The notes under the pieces are model-generated. The model saw nothing but the letters and a program-made list of their open reading frames with translations. It had not been told where the DNA came from and ran no database searches. This document shows positions 33,716 to 47,069 of a stretch of DNA of 64,000 bases, piece by piece. Position numbers and translations under genes: made by a program. The stretch comes from Maratus speciosus (Eukaryota; Arthropoda; Arachnida; Araneae; Salticidae), in assembly GCA_963932465.1 (NCBI GenBank), contig OZ010795.1, positions 478,692,806-478,756,805 of the forward strand. Direction: 5' to 3'. The stretch's first letter is position 1, and each line of letters starts with the position of its first letter.

Positions 33716-34839
33716 ATAGATTATTAGGCATTGTAAAAGCTTGGTTTACAATGAAAACCAGTGGACGCATTAAGAGGTTTTTTTTTTACGATTTCTCCAA
33801 ATTTGATTTTCTACGTCCGCATATACACATGCTGAAAAATCATTTCGTCAAGAAAAATAAAAATTACAGGCCTTAGTTTGCTGACGCAGCCATGTCACTG
33901 GAAGAAATTTTTCTCCTATTAAAAAAAAATCCGTTCTTTGACTGGAGAATTCCAAGAAATTTGTGAGCTTTAGTTCGCGAATGTTTCGTATTTTAAGGAA
34001 AAAATGGCATGTGTAAAAGTTCCATTTCTAATACGGCAAAATGCTACACAGCCCAATTCCCGGAACACAATTGTGTTTCTACAAAAATGCAGTTTCAGTT
34101 TGAAAGATTTTTCAGGTAGTTTTTACGCTAGATTATGGAACTTTCTGTATTTTAAGCGAAAATAATCAAATCAGAGAGGAAAGTTTCTTGTATTAATTAC
34201 GCTATAATCAACGGAAATATTCGTTAAATTCACGAGTGTTTTGAGAGCGTAGCGCTAAAATGTTTGGGAATCATTGGCAAACTTGCAGCAGCTCAAAAAA
34301 TGCTTCTTACAAAAACTTTAAAAAATACTATGTAATTGTTTTTTCTTAACATTACATGTATTGCACAAGGATTAAGCTACATTTTATAAAATGGGCTTTT
34401 ACCTCACTTTTAAAATTTTATTTTTCACATACAGCAGAAACGCATGTATGTGTTTATAGTTTGTCGGGAAAATGTATCACCATCGTTATATTTTATGCCA
34501 TTATTGTCGTAGTTGCTATCTGCTATCCACTGCATAAACAAAAGGAAATACAATGCATTTGGATACGCATCAAGACAAAACATGAAATTTATTCACTTCA
34601 GTATCAAAATAATGTATATCGTAGATAACACTCGACATAGATGCAAATGATACTAGTGAGATAAAACTTCTTTTAAAAGGGCTATAACATTAGGATGCTG
34701 TAGGTAAATTAATTTCGGAAAGTTTCATGTTTTTACTCAAAATAATCAACGAAAAAATTCATTCAATTCAAAGATTTTTTGAGAGTTTACTTGAGTACAT
34801 GTTTTTATATCCAAGAACACATTGCTCATAATGATGGTG

Positions 34840-35345
34840 ATCATGGACATGCGAAGGAATGTCAGTAAGTAGGTCACAAACTGATATGAGAGGTCGGAAA
34901 TTAGTAGTAAATTGTTTCCGAAAATGCCAATAGGTGGCAGTATAATCAAACTATAAGATGCTAATTTCGAATTTATTAGACAACAGTTGTACAAGATGAG
35001 CAGGGTCGTTCAAAAGTTGTTGACGAAGAGCGAAGTGGTCATCCAGTTGAGATTGCGATAGAACATTCAATGCGGAAGGTTGAGGAAATGGCTGCTATGT
35101 TGACTACTGTTGTTCGCATGACAGTTCTAACCATTTGTCGCAATCTCAACTGGACGACCACTTCGCTCTTCGTCAACAACTTTTGAACGATTCTGCTCAT
35201 CTTACACAACTTATGTCTCATAAATACGAAATTAATATCATATAGTGGGATTATGCTGCCATCTATTGGCATATTCGGCAGCAATTTACTACTAATTTCC
35301 GACCTCACATATCAGTTTGTGTCCTACTTATTGACTTTCCCTCGT
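34840..35345. repeat. Nested hairpin carrying a mariner transposase fragment, copy A
   Basis: An outer inverted pair (34850-34980 and 35220-35340, with GAGGTCGGAAATTAGTAGTAAATTG and its inverse) encloses an inner, almost perfect pair (34988-35060 and 35138-35210). The inner left arm translates as DEQGRSKVVDEERSGHPVE and continues IAIEHSMRKVEE, which resembles the linker region of mariner-type transposases (DEERSGRP-like). A piece of a mariner gene has evidently been captured and doubled in inverse orientation. No functional protein results. Confidence 0.75.
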
Positions 35346-35840
35346 ACATCCAGTAATGCTTGAAACATGCTTCATACAAAACCTTTAAAAATTGTTAGGT
35401 AATTACAGTTAGGTAATATAGTTTAGTAAATACGAAATTAACATTCTGTAGTTGGATTATGCTGCCATCTATTGGCATATTCGGAAACAATTTACTACTA
35501 ATTTCCGACCTCACATATCAGTTTGTGTCCTACTTATTGACTTTCCCTCGTACATCCAGTGATGCTTGAAACATGCTTCATACAAAACCTTTAAAAAGTG
35601 TTAGGTAATTATACTTAGGTAATATAGTTTAGTAAATACGAAATTAATATCCTATAGTTGGATTATACTGCCATCTATTGGCATATTCGGAAACAATTTA
35701 CTACTAATTTCCGACCTCACATATCAGTTTGTGTCCTACTTATTGACTTTCTCTCGTACATCCAGTGATGCTTGAAACATGCTTCATACAAAACCTTTAA
35801 AAAGTGTTAGGTAATTATTTTTTCCTAATCATGCACATAG
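35222..35840 (+). repeat. 206-bp repeat, three tandem copies, copy A
   Basis: Units start at 35222, 35428 and 35634, each beginning AAATACGAAATTAA and containing TGCCATCTATTGGCATATTCGG. They are nearly identical, so this amplification is younger than the surrounding satellite. The first unit provides the right outer arm of the mariner-fragment hairpin. Confidence 0.95.
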
Positions 35841-37318
35841 TTACATGAAGCTACATTTTAAAATGTGCTTTTACCTCATGTCTAAACTTTTATTCTATAT
35901 AACTCAGTAAAAACGCATCTATGTATTTTAATATTTGTGTAGAAATATATCACTATCATTACATTTCATGATTTTATAGTCGTTGTTGCTAATTTTTTTT
36001 TTTAATACAACAAAGTGCTACGCAACACAGTTGCCAAAACACAATTTTGATTCCACGAAAATAGAGCTTTAAGTTGAATAATTCCAGGTAATTTTGACGT
36101 TAGATTAAGGGAGGTTCTATAATTGGGTATGGGAGTGAGGAATAGACAAATTAATGGAAAAGTTTCGTGTTTTAACGAAATATAATCAACGGAAAAAATC
36201 GTTCAGTTCACGGATTTTTATGACAGTGTACTTGAGTACATGCTTTTATATCCAAGGGCACATCAGTAATAATGCATGGGGATTATGGACATACAACCAG
36301 TAATTCTTACAACATGCTTCATACAATACCTTTAAAAAGCACTATATAATTATTTTTTCATAATATTGAATATATTACATGAAGCTACATTTTAAAATGT
36401 GCTTTTACCTCACGTCTAAACTTTTATCCTTTATATTCAGTAAAAAAGTTGTATGTATTTTAATGTTTGTCGGGAAATGAATCACTGTCGTTACATTTTA
36501 TGCTATTATAAACGTTTTTGCTATCTTCTATCCACTGCATAAACAAAATGAAATAAAATACATTCAGATGCACATTAAGATAAAACATGAAATTTATTCA
36601 CTTAGAGTATCAAAATAATGTATATTGTAGATAACACGCGACAGAGATGCAAATGATACTAGTGAGATAAAACCTCTTTTAAAAGGGCTATAACATTAGG
36701 ATGCTGTAGCTTTTGTAAAATATGATGCACTTAAGATATTTTGCTAACTCCACTAGGGAAAATGTTAAATTTATGTGACTGTTATTTTTGTTTAAAGTGG
36801 AAAATAAATTGTATAAAAACCATTTTAAAATTCTCTCAAATTTCTTTCAGATTGGTAAAAATTAATGTAATGGAAAGGTTTTTTAGATTTCATTTCAAAT
36901 TAAATAAAATTGTTTTAAAGGACACACAAATTTTTGTTGCGCATTGATGTAATTAAATTATGACAAAAAAAAATAAAGTAAATTCTTATTTAGAATAAAT
37001 TATTTATTTGCGTTGTTTATTTCGTTATTGCATAATGTCAAAGAAGAACATAGTTGCAGTTTGCATAAATGCAGTTGTCGTTTTTCCATGAATTGTGTAT
37101 TCACTAAAGATATTGTTGTTATTCGGTGCTTTCCTTTTGAACAAGTAAAAACTTTTTTTTCCTAATAAAATCATATTACTTTTAATGTTTTCCAACATAA
37201 TTAAAAAAAAAATGTTTGTGACTTCGGTTTGTATGTCTGTCTATTTGGCCTTCTGGATGTCTCACCATGTTCTAACTCACGTAAATATACTAGAATTTTG
37301 ATGCAAGTTTTATATGGT

Positions 37319-37528
37319 ACTAGCTAAAGTACCCGCCATTGTTCGGAATTTTAAGAATGTTTGTTTTGAAAAATCAATTTCAAAATTAAACGTACAATTT
37401 AAAATAAACAATAAAAAAAGTAAGTAAAGCCATTTTTATTTTAGTTCTTCACTGAGAATGAGATCTACGGTACCCAAAATTTTGTGGCAATTCTAATATA
37501 CACACATACACACACGAATATATATGGA
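37319..37528 (+). repeat. Decayed ACTAGC-type repeat, copy A (also 50389-50598)
   Basis: It starts ACTAGCTAAAGTACCCGCCATT and ends in a CACACATACACACACGAATATATATG tract, the same layout as 32122-33715 but much shorter. Confidence 0.45.
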
Positions 37529-37785
37529 ACTAGTATTAAAAAATGCTCTGACGAGCACCAAAAAAGGCTAATATGTTTAAGTATGAAAAAGGGTTTGACA
37601 AGTGCTTCGAATAGAGCATGAAAAAGGACAAGGGGTCCCTTCCTGGCTGCAGCTCACTGTCAATGCCAACTTTGAAAAAATCATATTTGCGCTTTTTCCA
37701 TATAAAATAAATTCGCGGTACTTTAGTAAAACTTTCCGTCGCGCTTTACATGTTAACTGCACTGTTGTACTGCGCATGCGTTTGC
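37529..37785. mobile_element. Foldback-E, left half only, cut by the duplication junction
   Basis: It is identical in layout to 50599-50855 but stops at the junction, so the interior and the right arm are missing. This truncation marks the duplication breakpoint. Confidence 0.95.
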
Positions 37786-37898
37786 GTAAGAAATACTACA
37801 TATTGCAGTCGTTACCATGGTGCGACTTTTGAAAAATACCTTCATAACTTTTCATTATAGGTCCCCAGGAACCAAAAACCACCCCCACCTAAAAAGTT

Positions 37899-37930
<32 letters not shown>

Positions 37931-39188
37931 CTAAATTTTGTCCGCACGATAAAAGTTGCAATGATGCACGGATCGTCTTCAAACTCGCCAACAACTTTGA
38001 GATGGCTAATATTTCGGCGGGGATTGAAAATGGGCAAAATCGGCCCAAGGGAATGGAATTGGGAAGGGTTCAAAATTTTGAATACCGTCTTAACATGACT
38101 CTGATAAAACCAGCTCTTACACAACAATGGCAGGAAAAAATAAATATTTTTCGTTATAGCGATTGCCAACAATTAAAAAAAAAAAAAGCAATAAAATTCT
38201 CACCACAACAATTGTTCCTCTATTGCAAGAATTTCACGTGAAAAATTGAATTAAATAAACAGTTTGACGAATTGAAAACAAATTGAATATTACGTCATAA
38301 GTTTTCAAGAGCAAGATTTCAGCATGAAAACTCAAAATGAAATAAATAGTTTGACGAATTAAAATAAAAACAAAATATTGCGTCATATTAGAAATATAAT
38401 GGACCTCAGCAGGCGAATATGTAACGCCATGCGAGTTTGAAGAAACGTATTAAAACATGATAAAAACCCGACTACGGAAATATTAACATATTTTAACACT
38501 TTGAGGTTCTCTGAATTTGCTTTAGCCATTTTTAAACCTATTCCATATACATGCGTGTGTGTATTCGTGTATATTAGAATTTTCTCAAAATGTTAAGCTC
38601 CCTAGAGCTCATTCTTAGTGAAGGAACTGGGTTTATGTTTAATCTTGTTTTAATTTTTGTTGGTGAATTTGGTATTTAACTTCGAAATCTACCTCCGCCT
38701 GTAGGCCCGAGCCGGCAGGGATTTTTTTTTATTAGAAAGTCTAAACATTCAATTTTTAATTAGTTGAAGGCAGTTACGGGAAGTTGAAAAACATTCACTT
38801 CCATCTTGTTTATTCCAACTAATATTTTTATAAGAACTATTGTTAATCACAGCTCACGAATTATATTTTAAAGATAAATTTTTAGATCTTCGATTGACTT
38901 CTTTCGCCTGATCAACCACTGGGAAAATGGCATTTTAAGAAACTACTTATTTATAAATTTGTTGCTATTTAATTTCAGCGGAATTCATTTTTGTTCATAG
39001 GACATTTATTAAAGATTGTAGCAATCATGTTAGTTTACTTTTAAAATTTAAAAGGAAGAAAATATAATAAAAAACTCCGTAGTACTGGCCTTTTTTCATC
39101 AACTACTTGCTGGGTCACCGTAGTTATTACTAAAATCTTGAAATTTAATGAATTTAATAATTATCTTATAACAAATAGTTTCATAATA

Positions 39189-40874
39189 CAGCTCATATTC
39201 AAAATATTAGAATAATTACTTTTTTTTTTTTTTTTTTTACAAATTGAAAATATCGTTTGGTAATTTAATGTCTCTTAATGCAAATGTGCAAACGATATTT
39301 TTATTAAGAACTTATTTTTGAATAAACTTATTTATTATCTTAAAATTAATATCATTTTTGAAAATATTAATTGAAAAAAAAGTTATTTTGAAAAGTCAAA
39401 ATATTAGAATATTTATTCAAGTGGTTCAAAATATTAGAATATTTCACATTAATTCTCCTTTAATTATCACCAATTTATAACTGGTGGCATCATTGATTAA
39501 ATGCAGACGATTTTATTTAAAATCAGTATTCTTTTTGCAGTTTATTTGCTTCTTCGTCTTAAAAGGGGTCGTGTGAGTGATATTCCTGAATCTATTAAAC
39601 TTCGTATGGTTGATTTGTATCGGCAGGGTAAAATTCAATGTTATATAGCGAATTATTTACATTGTTCGCAATCAAAAGTTTGTAAAATACTAACACAGAA
39701 TTCAAAAAATGGAAAATTTCAAAATAATCGCCGACATGGAGGGTGAAAACCAAAAACATCTGCTAGAGATGACAGGAAACTGAAGCATATAGTTAAGAAA
39801 AACCGTTTTAAAAGAGTGCGAGTCTTGCACCGGAAATGGAAAGAAGAAGGAGTTGAAGTTTCTACATCGACAACATTAAGACGTCTCCATAAACTTAAGT
39901 TTGAATCTCGTGTACCGAAAACAAAACCTTTCATGACCGCAAAACAAAAGCGTATAAGATTGAATTGGTGTAAATCAAGACGTGTATGGACCGAAGAAGA
40001 TTGGAAAAATATGTTATTTAGTAATGAAAGTATGTTTTGTGTTTCATATGGTAATCAAGGTATTCGAGTTTGGAGAATGAAGCAAGAAGCATTTGATAAA
40101 GAATGCCTTAAGCGTTCCGTAAAATTTGCTGCTAGTGTCATGGATTGGGGTTGCGTGAGTGCAGAAGGACCTTGAAACTTATGCATCATCTACGAAAAGG
40201 TTAACTTTCAGATATATCAAGAAATATGGAATATTACATGATTCCATCATCAGAAGATTTATTTGAAGATGACTTCATCTTTCAACAAGATTTAGCATTA
40301 CCGCATATCCCGGTGTCAACTAAGAATTGGTTCCGCCAACGCAACTTTAAGGTACTTCCTTGGCCACCAAACTCACAAGACCTTAATCCCATCAAAACCT
40401 CATGGTGTATAATGAAGAAAAAACTCCAAGAAAATCCTTCTTCAAGTAAAACTGAGTTAGTGGTACGTATAAAGTCTATTTGGGCTAATATTGATAGAAA
40501 TGTTTGTAAACACCTTGTATATAGTATGCAAGATCGATTGTACGCTGTTATGAAAGCTAAAGGGGATGCTGCAAAATATTAACTACCATTTACTTCATAT
40601 TCATAATGTAATATTGTTGTGTAAAATAAAATATTCTAATATTTTGAACCAATCTAAATTTTATTTGAATATTTTGATGTGTTTCAGAAAGCTGTATACC
40701 TAATTTATTCTACTGTATTTTATATTTTGTAAATGTTAAAACTTTATCTAAACATTCAAGATTTAATTTATAAGAAATTTAATTGCATTTACTTAGTATC
40801 AAAAATAAATAAATGAAAAAGAATTTTTTCTTATTACTTTTTCTCAATTATTCTAATATTTTGTATATGAGCTG
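39189..40874 (+). mobile_element. Tc1-type transposon in copy B
   Basis: This is the duplicate of 26121-27805, including the same TA flanks, and is one T longer in its left homopolymer. It arose by the segmental duplication, not by a second insertion, because the flanking sequence is duplicated too. Confidence 0.95.
39501..40582 (+). pseudogene. Tc1 transposase, catalytically dead, copy B
   Basis: Same lesions as the copy A gene: internal TGA, frameshift near 40175, Asp to Asn at the first catalytic site and Glu to Lys at the third. Sharing every lesion shows the gene was already dead when the segment duplicated. I saw no additional mutation in this copy. Confidence 0.93.
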
Positions 40875-41378
40875 TAATATACTGTATATTTATTCTTCAT
40901 TTGCATGTTTGCAGAGAAGTAATATAACGTTAGTAATCATACATAATTTTATTTAATGTGTATCCGAATTTAATCTTTTAAATCCGCCATATTGAAATTT
41001 CACAATAGCGAATTTTTCAGAACAACTAGCTTAATCGGTGGTTCCTAGAAATTCTTTGTAACGAGAATTTATTGTAGTATGATATCACAGTATTCAACTA
41101 AACTTCATTAATATAGAGCAATGTTTCATCGTGGTTGTGATAGATTACCTCAAAATTAAACCGAATCAGCAACCCCTATGAGTATAAATATTCTCTTCTT
41201 TAAAAAAAATTTTTTTTTTCTGATTATTTTTCTCTTTTATTAAAAAACATTACTAAGTCATGTATAAATGAAGTAAGAATTATAACCATTTACGCATTTA
41301 TTTATCTTTTATACAATGGTTTTCTCATGATTTGTCTGCTTAAAACAGTTTTGATTTATTTTTTTCTTTTTAAAGAAC

Positions 41379-42595
41379 TAGGGGGCTCGGCCCCCTACGA
41401 GCTACGCTCGCCAACCCCCGTCCAGACACCGCAGGCTCTAAATGCACGCTAATTTGATCGGCTTTAAAAAGATTTCGAAAGATTGAATTATAATTTAAAA
41501 AACAGTGGCGATCTCCCTATAAACGAATTTCTATTCATTTCTCTTTGATTGGGGAATTTTAACGCCAAATCCGCTGCGGTACTACTTGATTATCCCGTCG
41601 ACCCATTTCGCCAAATTATATAAATCGCCAAACCACTCGCCAAATTATACAAATTGACATAATTTTTATTTTAAATAACGAAAGAACAAATAAATTCGTA
41701 CAACATTAATAAAAATACAAATAAAACGTCGAAATAAAAATAACTTGATGATGTAGACACGTGTAACAACATTTCAAAATAAGCTAATATAAAAGGAATT
41801 AAGTAAACAGAGTCTTATTCTCCTGGTATTTTTTAACAAAGCGAAAAGAAAGTTCTTTTAAATGAGACATTTTAAATTAATCGTTTTTAATATGACGTAA
41901 TTTTTACCAAGCTATTCTTTCTCTTTTAAATAATCGCGTGAAAGTACTTTTGTTAGCAATGAAATATTATTTGCGCTTTCCTAACAAAAATAGTTGAAAA
42001 TATCCTCTCAAAATATTAAATAAATGTCTAGCGCAATTTCTAAATTTAAACTTTTTTGCAATATTATTTTGTGTTCATTTTATGTAATAACTATAATGTG
42101 ACGTAAATATGACGTAATTTCTCCTAAGACTTCTAACGCATGTTAATGAATTTATTATTTTACAATATCCTTTCTCTTTTAAAATTCATGTGTATACTTT
42201 TTATGACGTAATTTTTAATAAGCTCCTGCTTTTTATACGTAATTATTTAATTCTAATTTGAAAGTTTTTTCCTGTTTATAATAGTCACGTGTAAATAATT
42301 TTTTTATTTGAAGCAAACATTATTGCTTGCGCTTTTTATACAGTTGGCAACAGTTTAAATTAGTACAATTTTCTGAAATCTGTAAAAAATATCTCTAGAA
42401 ATGCTGAAAATTTGAATTTAAAATAGAAATAAAACCTGAAAAAATGAGTCAAAATAAAAAATTAATGCAATCTGCACTCCGGCAAATTTTAACGCATAAA
42501 ATGATCTAAAAATGATTACACTGCCAAGTATAGTTTTTGCTGCTATAAAACTTTTTTAGTGGAACGATTTTGTCCAAATTTAGCATTAAATATCT
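41379..42595. mobile_element. GC-hairpin element, right portion, copy B
   Basis: Duplicate of 28310-29525; no difference seen. Confidence 0.6.
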
Positions 42596-42798
42596 CTTAA
42601 AATAATTCTTCGATTTGAAAACTGTCTGCATCAGCGTGTTCATCAAACATTTCTGTATAAAACCACTGATTTTCATATTTTTGAATGCATTATTTTTTTC
42701 AATATTAACGAAGAAAGACCTCCGGTCACAAAAAATTCAAAACCGGCGGCGGCGGCGGTGACAGCGGTAGTTACTTTTTTTTAGAATAGAGAGAATCT

Positions 42799-42849
<51 letters not shown>

Positions 42850-45191
42850 AAAAAAAGTTTCGTAATTAAAATAATAATAATAATTCAAACGATTCTTTGC
42901 TAAACGTATTTTTTAACTCTATATCTATTATCTTTTTTAAATACATTTGTTCTTAATTCCTGTTTCAAAGTAACAATGCAAAAAACAATACGGTTTGAAC
43001 TTGGTGACAACCAAAAGAAAGATTTTCATTTGGTTTATTGGAAAATTACCTTCAATAAAACAATGAATAAGAAGATAAAGTATCTGCTTATACTGAAATA
43101 AATGTTACGTAAAAATTCCTTTATGAACGTTAGTCATGTATGTATAAGACTTGGAAGTATTGATATTTTTTTGTTTCAATAGCATGATTTTTTTATGTTT
43201 TTTATTCTTGTTTATTGTTGTTTTCCTTTTTTTTTCTTCTTTGAAACTGATTTTGAAAAGAATTTAAGAGTATGGTAAATAATATAAGTTAAAAAAAATT
43301 AACTAGCAACTAAAATTATACATTAACTGTTAGTTTCATCTCATCAATTATAAATGTTTTTATTTATAATAAATTATATATATATATTGAGATGCGAATA
43401 TGAAAGCTTTAAAAAATAGTTCAAGTTTCTTACATTACACGGTAAAAAAATTACAAATGTTTCTTAATTTAGTTCTTATCTTTCTTAAGGATGGTTATAT
43501 ATAACTGTATATATTACAAAGTTATATATTATAAAGTTATTATATATATAACTTTATATATAACGGCAGATGTGTAATATAATCTTTTCAAGTTAACTAT
43601 TCCGAAAAGCATTCCTTTATCTTCAGAAACCCCAGCAACCAATAAATTTCCTAGGTTTAACGTAGCATTTCTGAAGCAATTCTTTCGCGTATTTTTTTTT
43701 TTATCCTGAAGACGGAAGAAAATATCCTGAGGACGACTGCAGAAGCAGTTCGAAACGTAGATTTTGTGTTTTTTATCGTTAATTTTAACTGTACAAGTTC
43801 ATATAAAAGTTTTTATTTATGTGTACCACTGAGCAAGTTTATTTGTTTTTAACGAATACATTCTTATTTAGTAAATATTTTGCGTATATAACATACTATC
43901 TTTTTACAAGAACATGTCCAGAAAATTTTGCAAAATACTGTTGGGTGGCTCTTTACATTCGTGAAATGTTTCTTGAAATAGATAACGTATTTTCTCAGCT
44001 TAATTGTCAGGAGTACGACACGCTTAAGGGATCTCAGGACTCTTAAAATTGGAAAAAAGGAAAAAAAAGGACCATTTTCAACATTTAATATCTTAAATTG
44101 TATATGATTTTAAAACACATTTTTTTATTGAGATGAAAGACATAAGTAGGTTCTTTCGTTTTATGTACTTAAAAAACTGCAAGATGCATAATTAGCATTT
44201 ACAGGGGCTCCAAACTGTCAGATATTTGACGAGCAAGAAAATTGATATAACAGCTTACGCGCACCATTAGAAAATAAATATTGCAACTAGAATGAAAATT
44301 TTGGTCCCTACATATACTGCAGATTATAATAATTACACTGAACCTAAATAAATTTGTATTTAAAGTATTTTTATATTTTTAATACTAAGTTGCATTTAGC
44401 TAATACGAAATTTTGAAAATTTCAACAACATAATGACATAAAAAAATATTTTTTTGAACAATAAAAGAAAATTTTAGGTTCAGTTTATACAGATTAACAT
44501 GAAACGTTTGTTTTGATAATTTTATAAAAAAAAAATGTTCAGAAGTTTTTGAAATATCCTGCGCATTATGCCCAAAACCGTCATTTGGAGAAAAATTACT
44601 TCAAAGTTTCGGAAACACCGCTTTAGCTATTGAGAGGGTATAATTCTAAAACGCATAGCTTCTGTTACAATCAGAATTTCAAGGAAATAATTACATTAAA
44701 ATGTTCAGAAAATATAGTAGTTTAACATCTAAAAAATATATAATTTCGAAAATTTTGAAGCCTTAAGAGTTCTGAGACGCCTTAATAATTTTATCTTCGT
44801 TATTTTCAGAATCATGATAAATTAGGCTACCGCTGATTTATCTACTAAACAAAGAAAAAGTCCTGCATCAAAATTATTATTTTTCATTTTTCCTTACGGC
44901 CAGATGTTCCTGACGGTCTCTCCCAATATCAAGATTGAGCAAAACATTGTTTTCAAATGCTTTTAATAATATTTAACAAAATATTAATTAGCTGATATTT
45001 ATAAGCGAATGCCGATACCTTATATTTTATATATGTAAGTATATATGAGAACATGGATTTCAAAATTCGCCTTATCCAAAATTTAAATAGATGTTTATTC
45101 TCCATTAATGTATTTTATTGGTAAGCCTGCGCCAAAAAAATATAATCAATAATAATTATCAGTCTGTAAAAAAACTAGTTTTATTATTTTA

Positions 45192-46785
45192 CTAGCGAAC
45201 TTGCCCGGCGTTGCCCGGGTACGTCAAAAAACAGCAGGAATTACGAAAAAGCTCTGAAAATCACAATAAGATATCGCGAAAAAATTTTAAATCGCTTCTC
45301 AAATTTTGAAAAGAGAGAAAAAAATTATATATTGTGTTCGAAGATTGCAAGTTGATTCCTTTAACTAATATGGAAAAATAGTAGCAAATCGCTAAAATAC
45401 ACTAAAAATCACATACAAAATTCCCGAAAAAATCGAAAATCGCTATACGAAACCCGAATAAACTTTATTGAAATGAGGGCAGAATGTACTTTAGGTCAAA
45501 AATGGAATGTCAAAAAATTGCAGCAGATCGCGAAGAAACGTAAAAATCGCATTAAAAATCACAAAAAGTTAAAAAATCACGAAAGTCAAAATTTACTATA
45601 ATTGGATAAAAGTTTCAAATCTAATTCCTTTAACCTGTGGGCTCTCTTAAAATTTATGTTTTGGAAATCCTGCTAAGCATTAGATCATGTTACTTTTATT
45701 TGTAATTAATTTACTTGGACTCCCTTAAATATAATTAATATAATCCCTTAAGTTAATATTAGTTTTTGTTGCATTAAAATACCTCAATTTGATGATTTTC
45801 TGCAAGCAAGTAAACCCTATTGTTTTACAGTGGAAATCTATAGGAATTTGGCGAAATATTTGAGATATCGCCAAGTTGGCGTCACATTTGGCGGCTAATT
45901 TTGGTCGCGACAAACTTGGCGTTATTGGGCAACAGAACTGGATCCCCCCAAGTTACCCTCCCCCCTTATAGGTACAGAGATCCATTACATGCTGTTCAAT
46001 AATCGCATAAATAATTCGATAAAAATTCAAAAACCGCTGTACGAATTCCGGATAATTTTTTTTAAAAAAAGAACAAAATTTATTATATTGGGTTAAAAGA
46101 AAGAAACTGTACTCTTTTTCCTAATGTGGAAAAATCGAATTAATATAATCTCTTAAGTTAATAATAGTTTTTGTTGCATTAAAATATCTCAATTTGTTGA
46201 TTTTCTGTAAGCAGGTAATCCATATTGGATTACAATGGAAGTCTATGGGAACTTGGCGAAATATTAGAGATATCGCCAAGTTGGCGTCACTTTTGGCGAC
46301 TCATTTTGGTCGCCAAATTTGGCGATATACCGCCAAGTTGGCGACAAACTTAGGTGCATTTGGCGACAGAACTGTGTCCCTCTACGGCAACCCCCTTATA
46401 GGTATGGAAATGTATTAAATGCTGTTCAATAATTGCATAAAAAATTCGCTAAAAATTCAAAAATCGCTGCACGAATTCCGAATAAACTTTTTTGAAACGA
46501 GAACAAAATTTACTATATTGGGTTAAAAGAAAGAAACCATATTCTTCTCACTTATATGGAAAAATCGCCTCGAAACATAAAAAAGCGCTAATCGCATAAA
46601 AAATTAAATTAAAAAAATCTAATCAAAAAATCGAAAATCGGGCTTCGAGGGGCAAAACTTCATATATAGACGTACCTTTTCCCCAAATTTTGTAGCTCTA
46701 CGTGCAGTGGTCTCTTCAGAACGCCGTCGACACACTCACTCACTCACACACAAACTTCTTTCTTTATTATTATAGATTATTATAG
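45192..46785 (+). mobile_element. ACTAGC-type interspersed repeat, copy B
   Basis: Duplicate of 32122-33715 with one substitution seen, C at 46049. It contains the same 405-bp pair at 45737-46515. Confidence 0.55.
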
Positions 46786-47069
46786 ATAGATTATTAGGCA
46801 TTGTAAAAGCTTGGTTTACAATGAAAACCAGTGGACGCATTAAGAGGTTTTTTTTTTACGATTTCTCCAAATTTGATTTTCTACGTCCGCATATACACAT
46901 GCTGAAAAATCATTTCGTCAAGAAAAATAAAAATTACAGGCCTTAGTTTGCTGACGCAGCCATGTCACTGGAAGAAATTTTTCTCCTATTAAAAAAAAAT
47001 CCGTTCTTTGACTGGAGAATTCCAAGAAATTTGTGAGCTTTAGTTCGCGAATGTTTCGTATTTTAAGGA

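Larger units (their letters stand above)
34000..36720. repeat. Old satellite-like block, copy A
   Basis: Long stretches recur in direct orientation with 10-20 percent divergence. The phrase GGGCTATAACATTAGGATGCTG ends units at 34705 and 36712. GTACTTGAGTACATG followed by TTTTATATCCAAG occurs at 34788 and 36229. GAAGCTACATTTTAAAATGTGC occurs at 35847 and 36376, and AAGCTACATTTTATAAAATG at 34375. This is best read as a decayed tandem array with younger insertions at 34840-35840. Confidence 0.7.
24718..37785 (+). repeat. Copy A of a 13.07-kb direct tandem duplication
   Basis: Every landmark recurs 13,068 to 13,070 bp further right. The offset is 13,068 up to the T tract at 26152-26169 (18 T here, 19 in copy B) and 13,069 up to the T tract at 29732-29770 (39 T against 40). 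It is 13,070 beyond that. I noted two substitutions: T at 32979 against C at 46049, and A at 36129 against G at 49199. The left edge is the CGTAAG after GATTT, and the right edge GCGTTTGC is fused directly to the start of copy B with one shared base, C. Confidence 0.97.
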
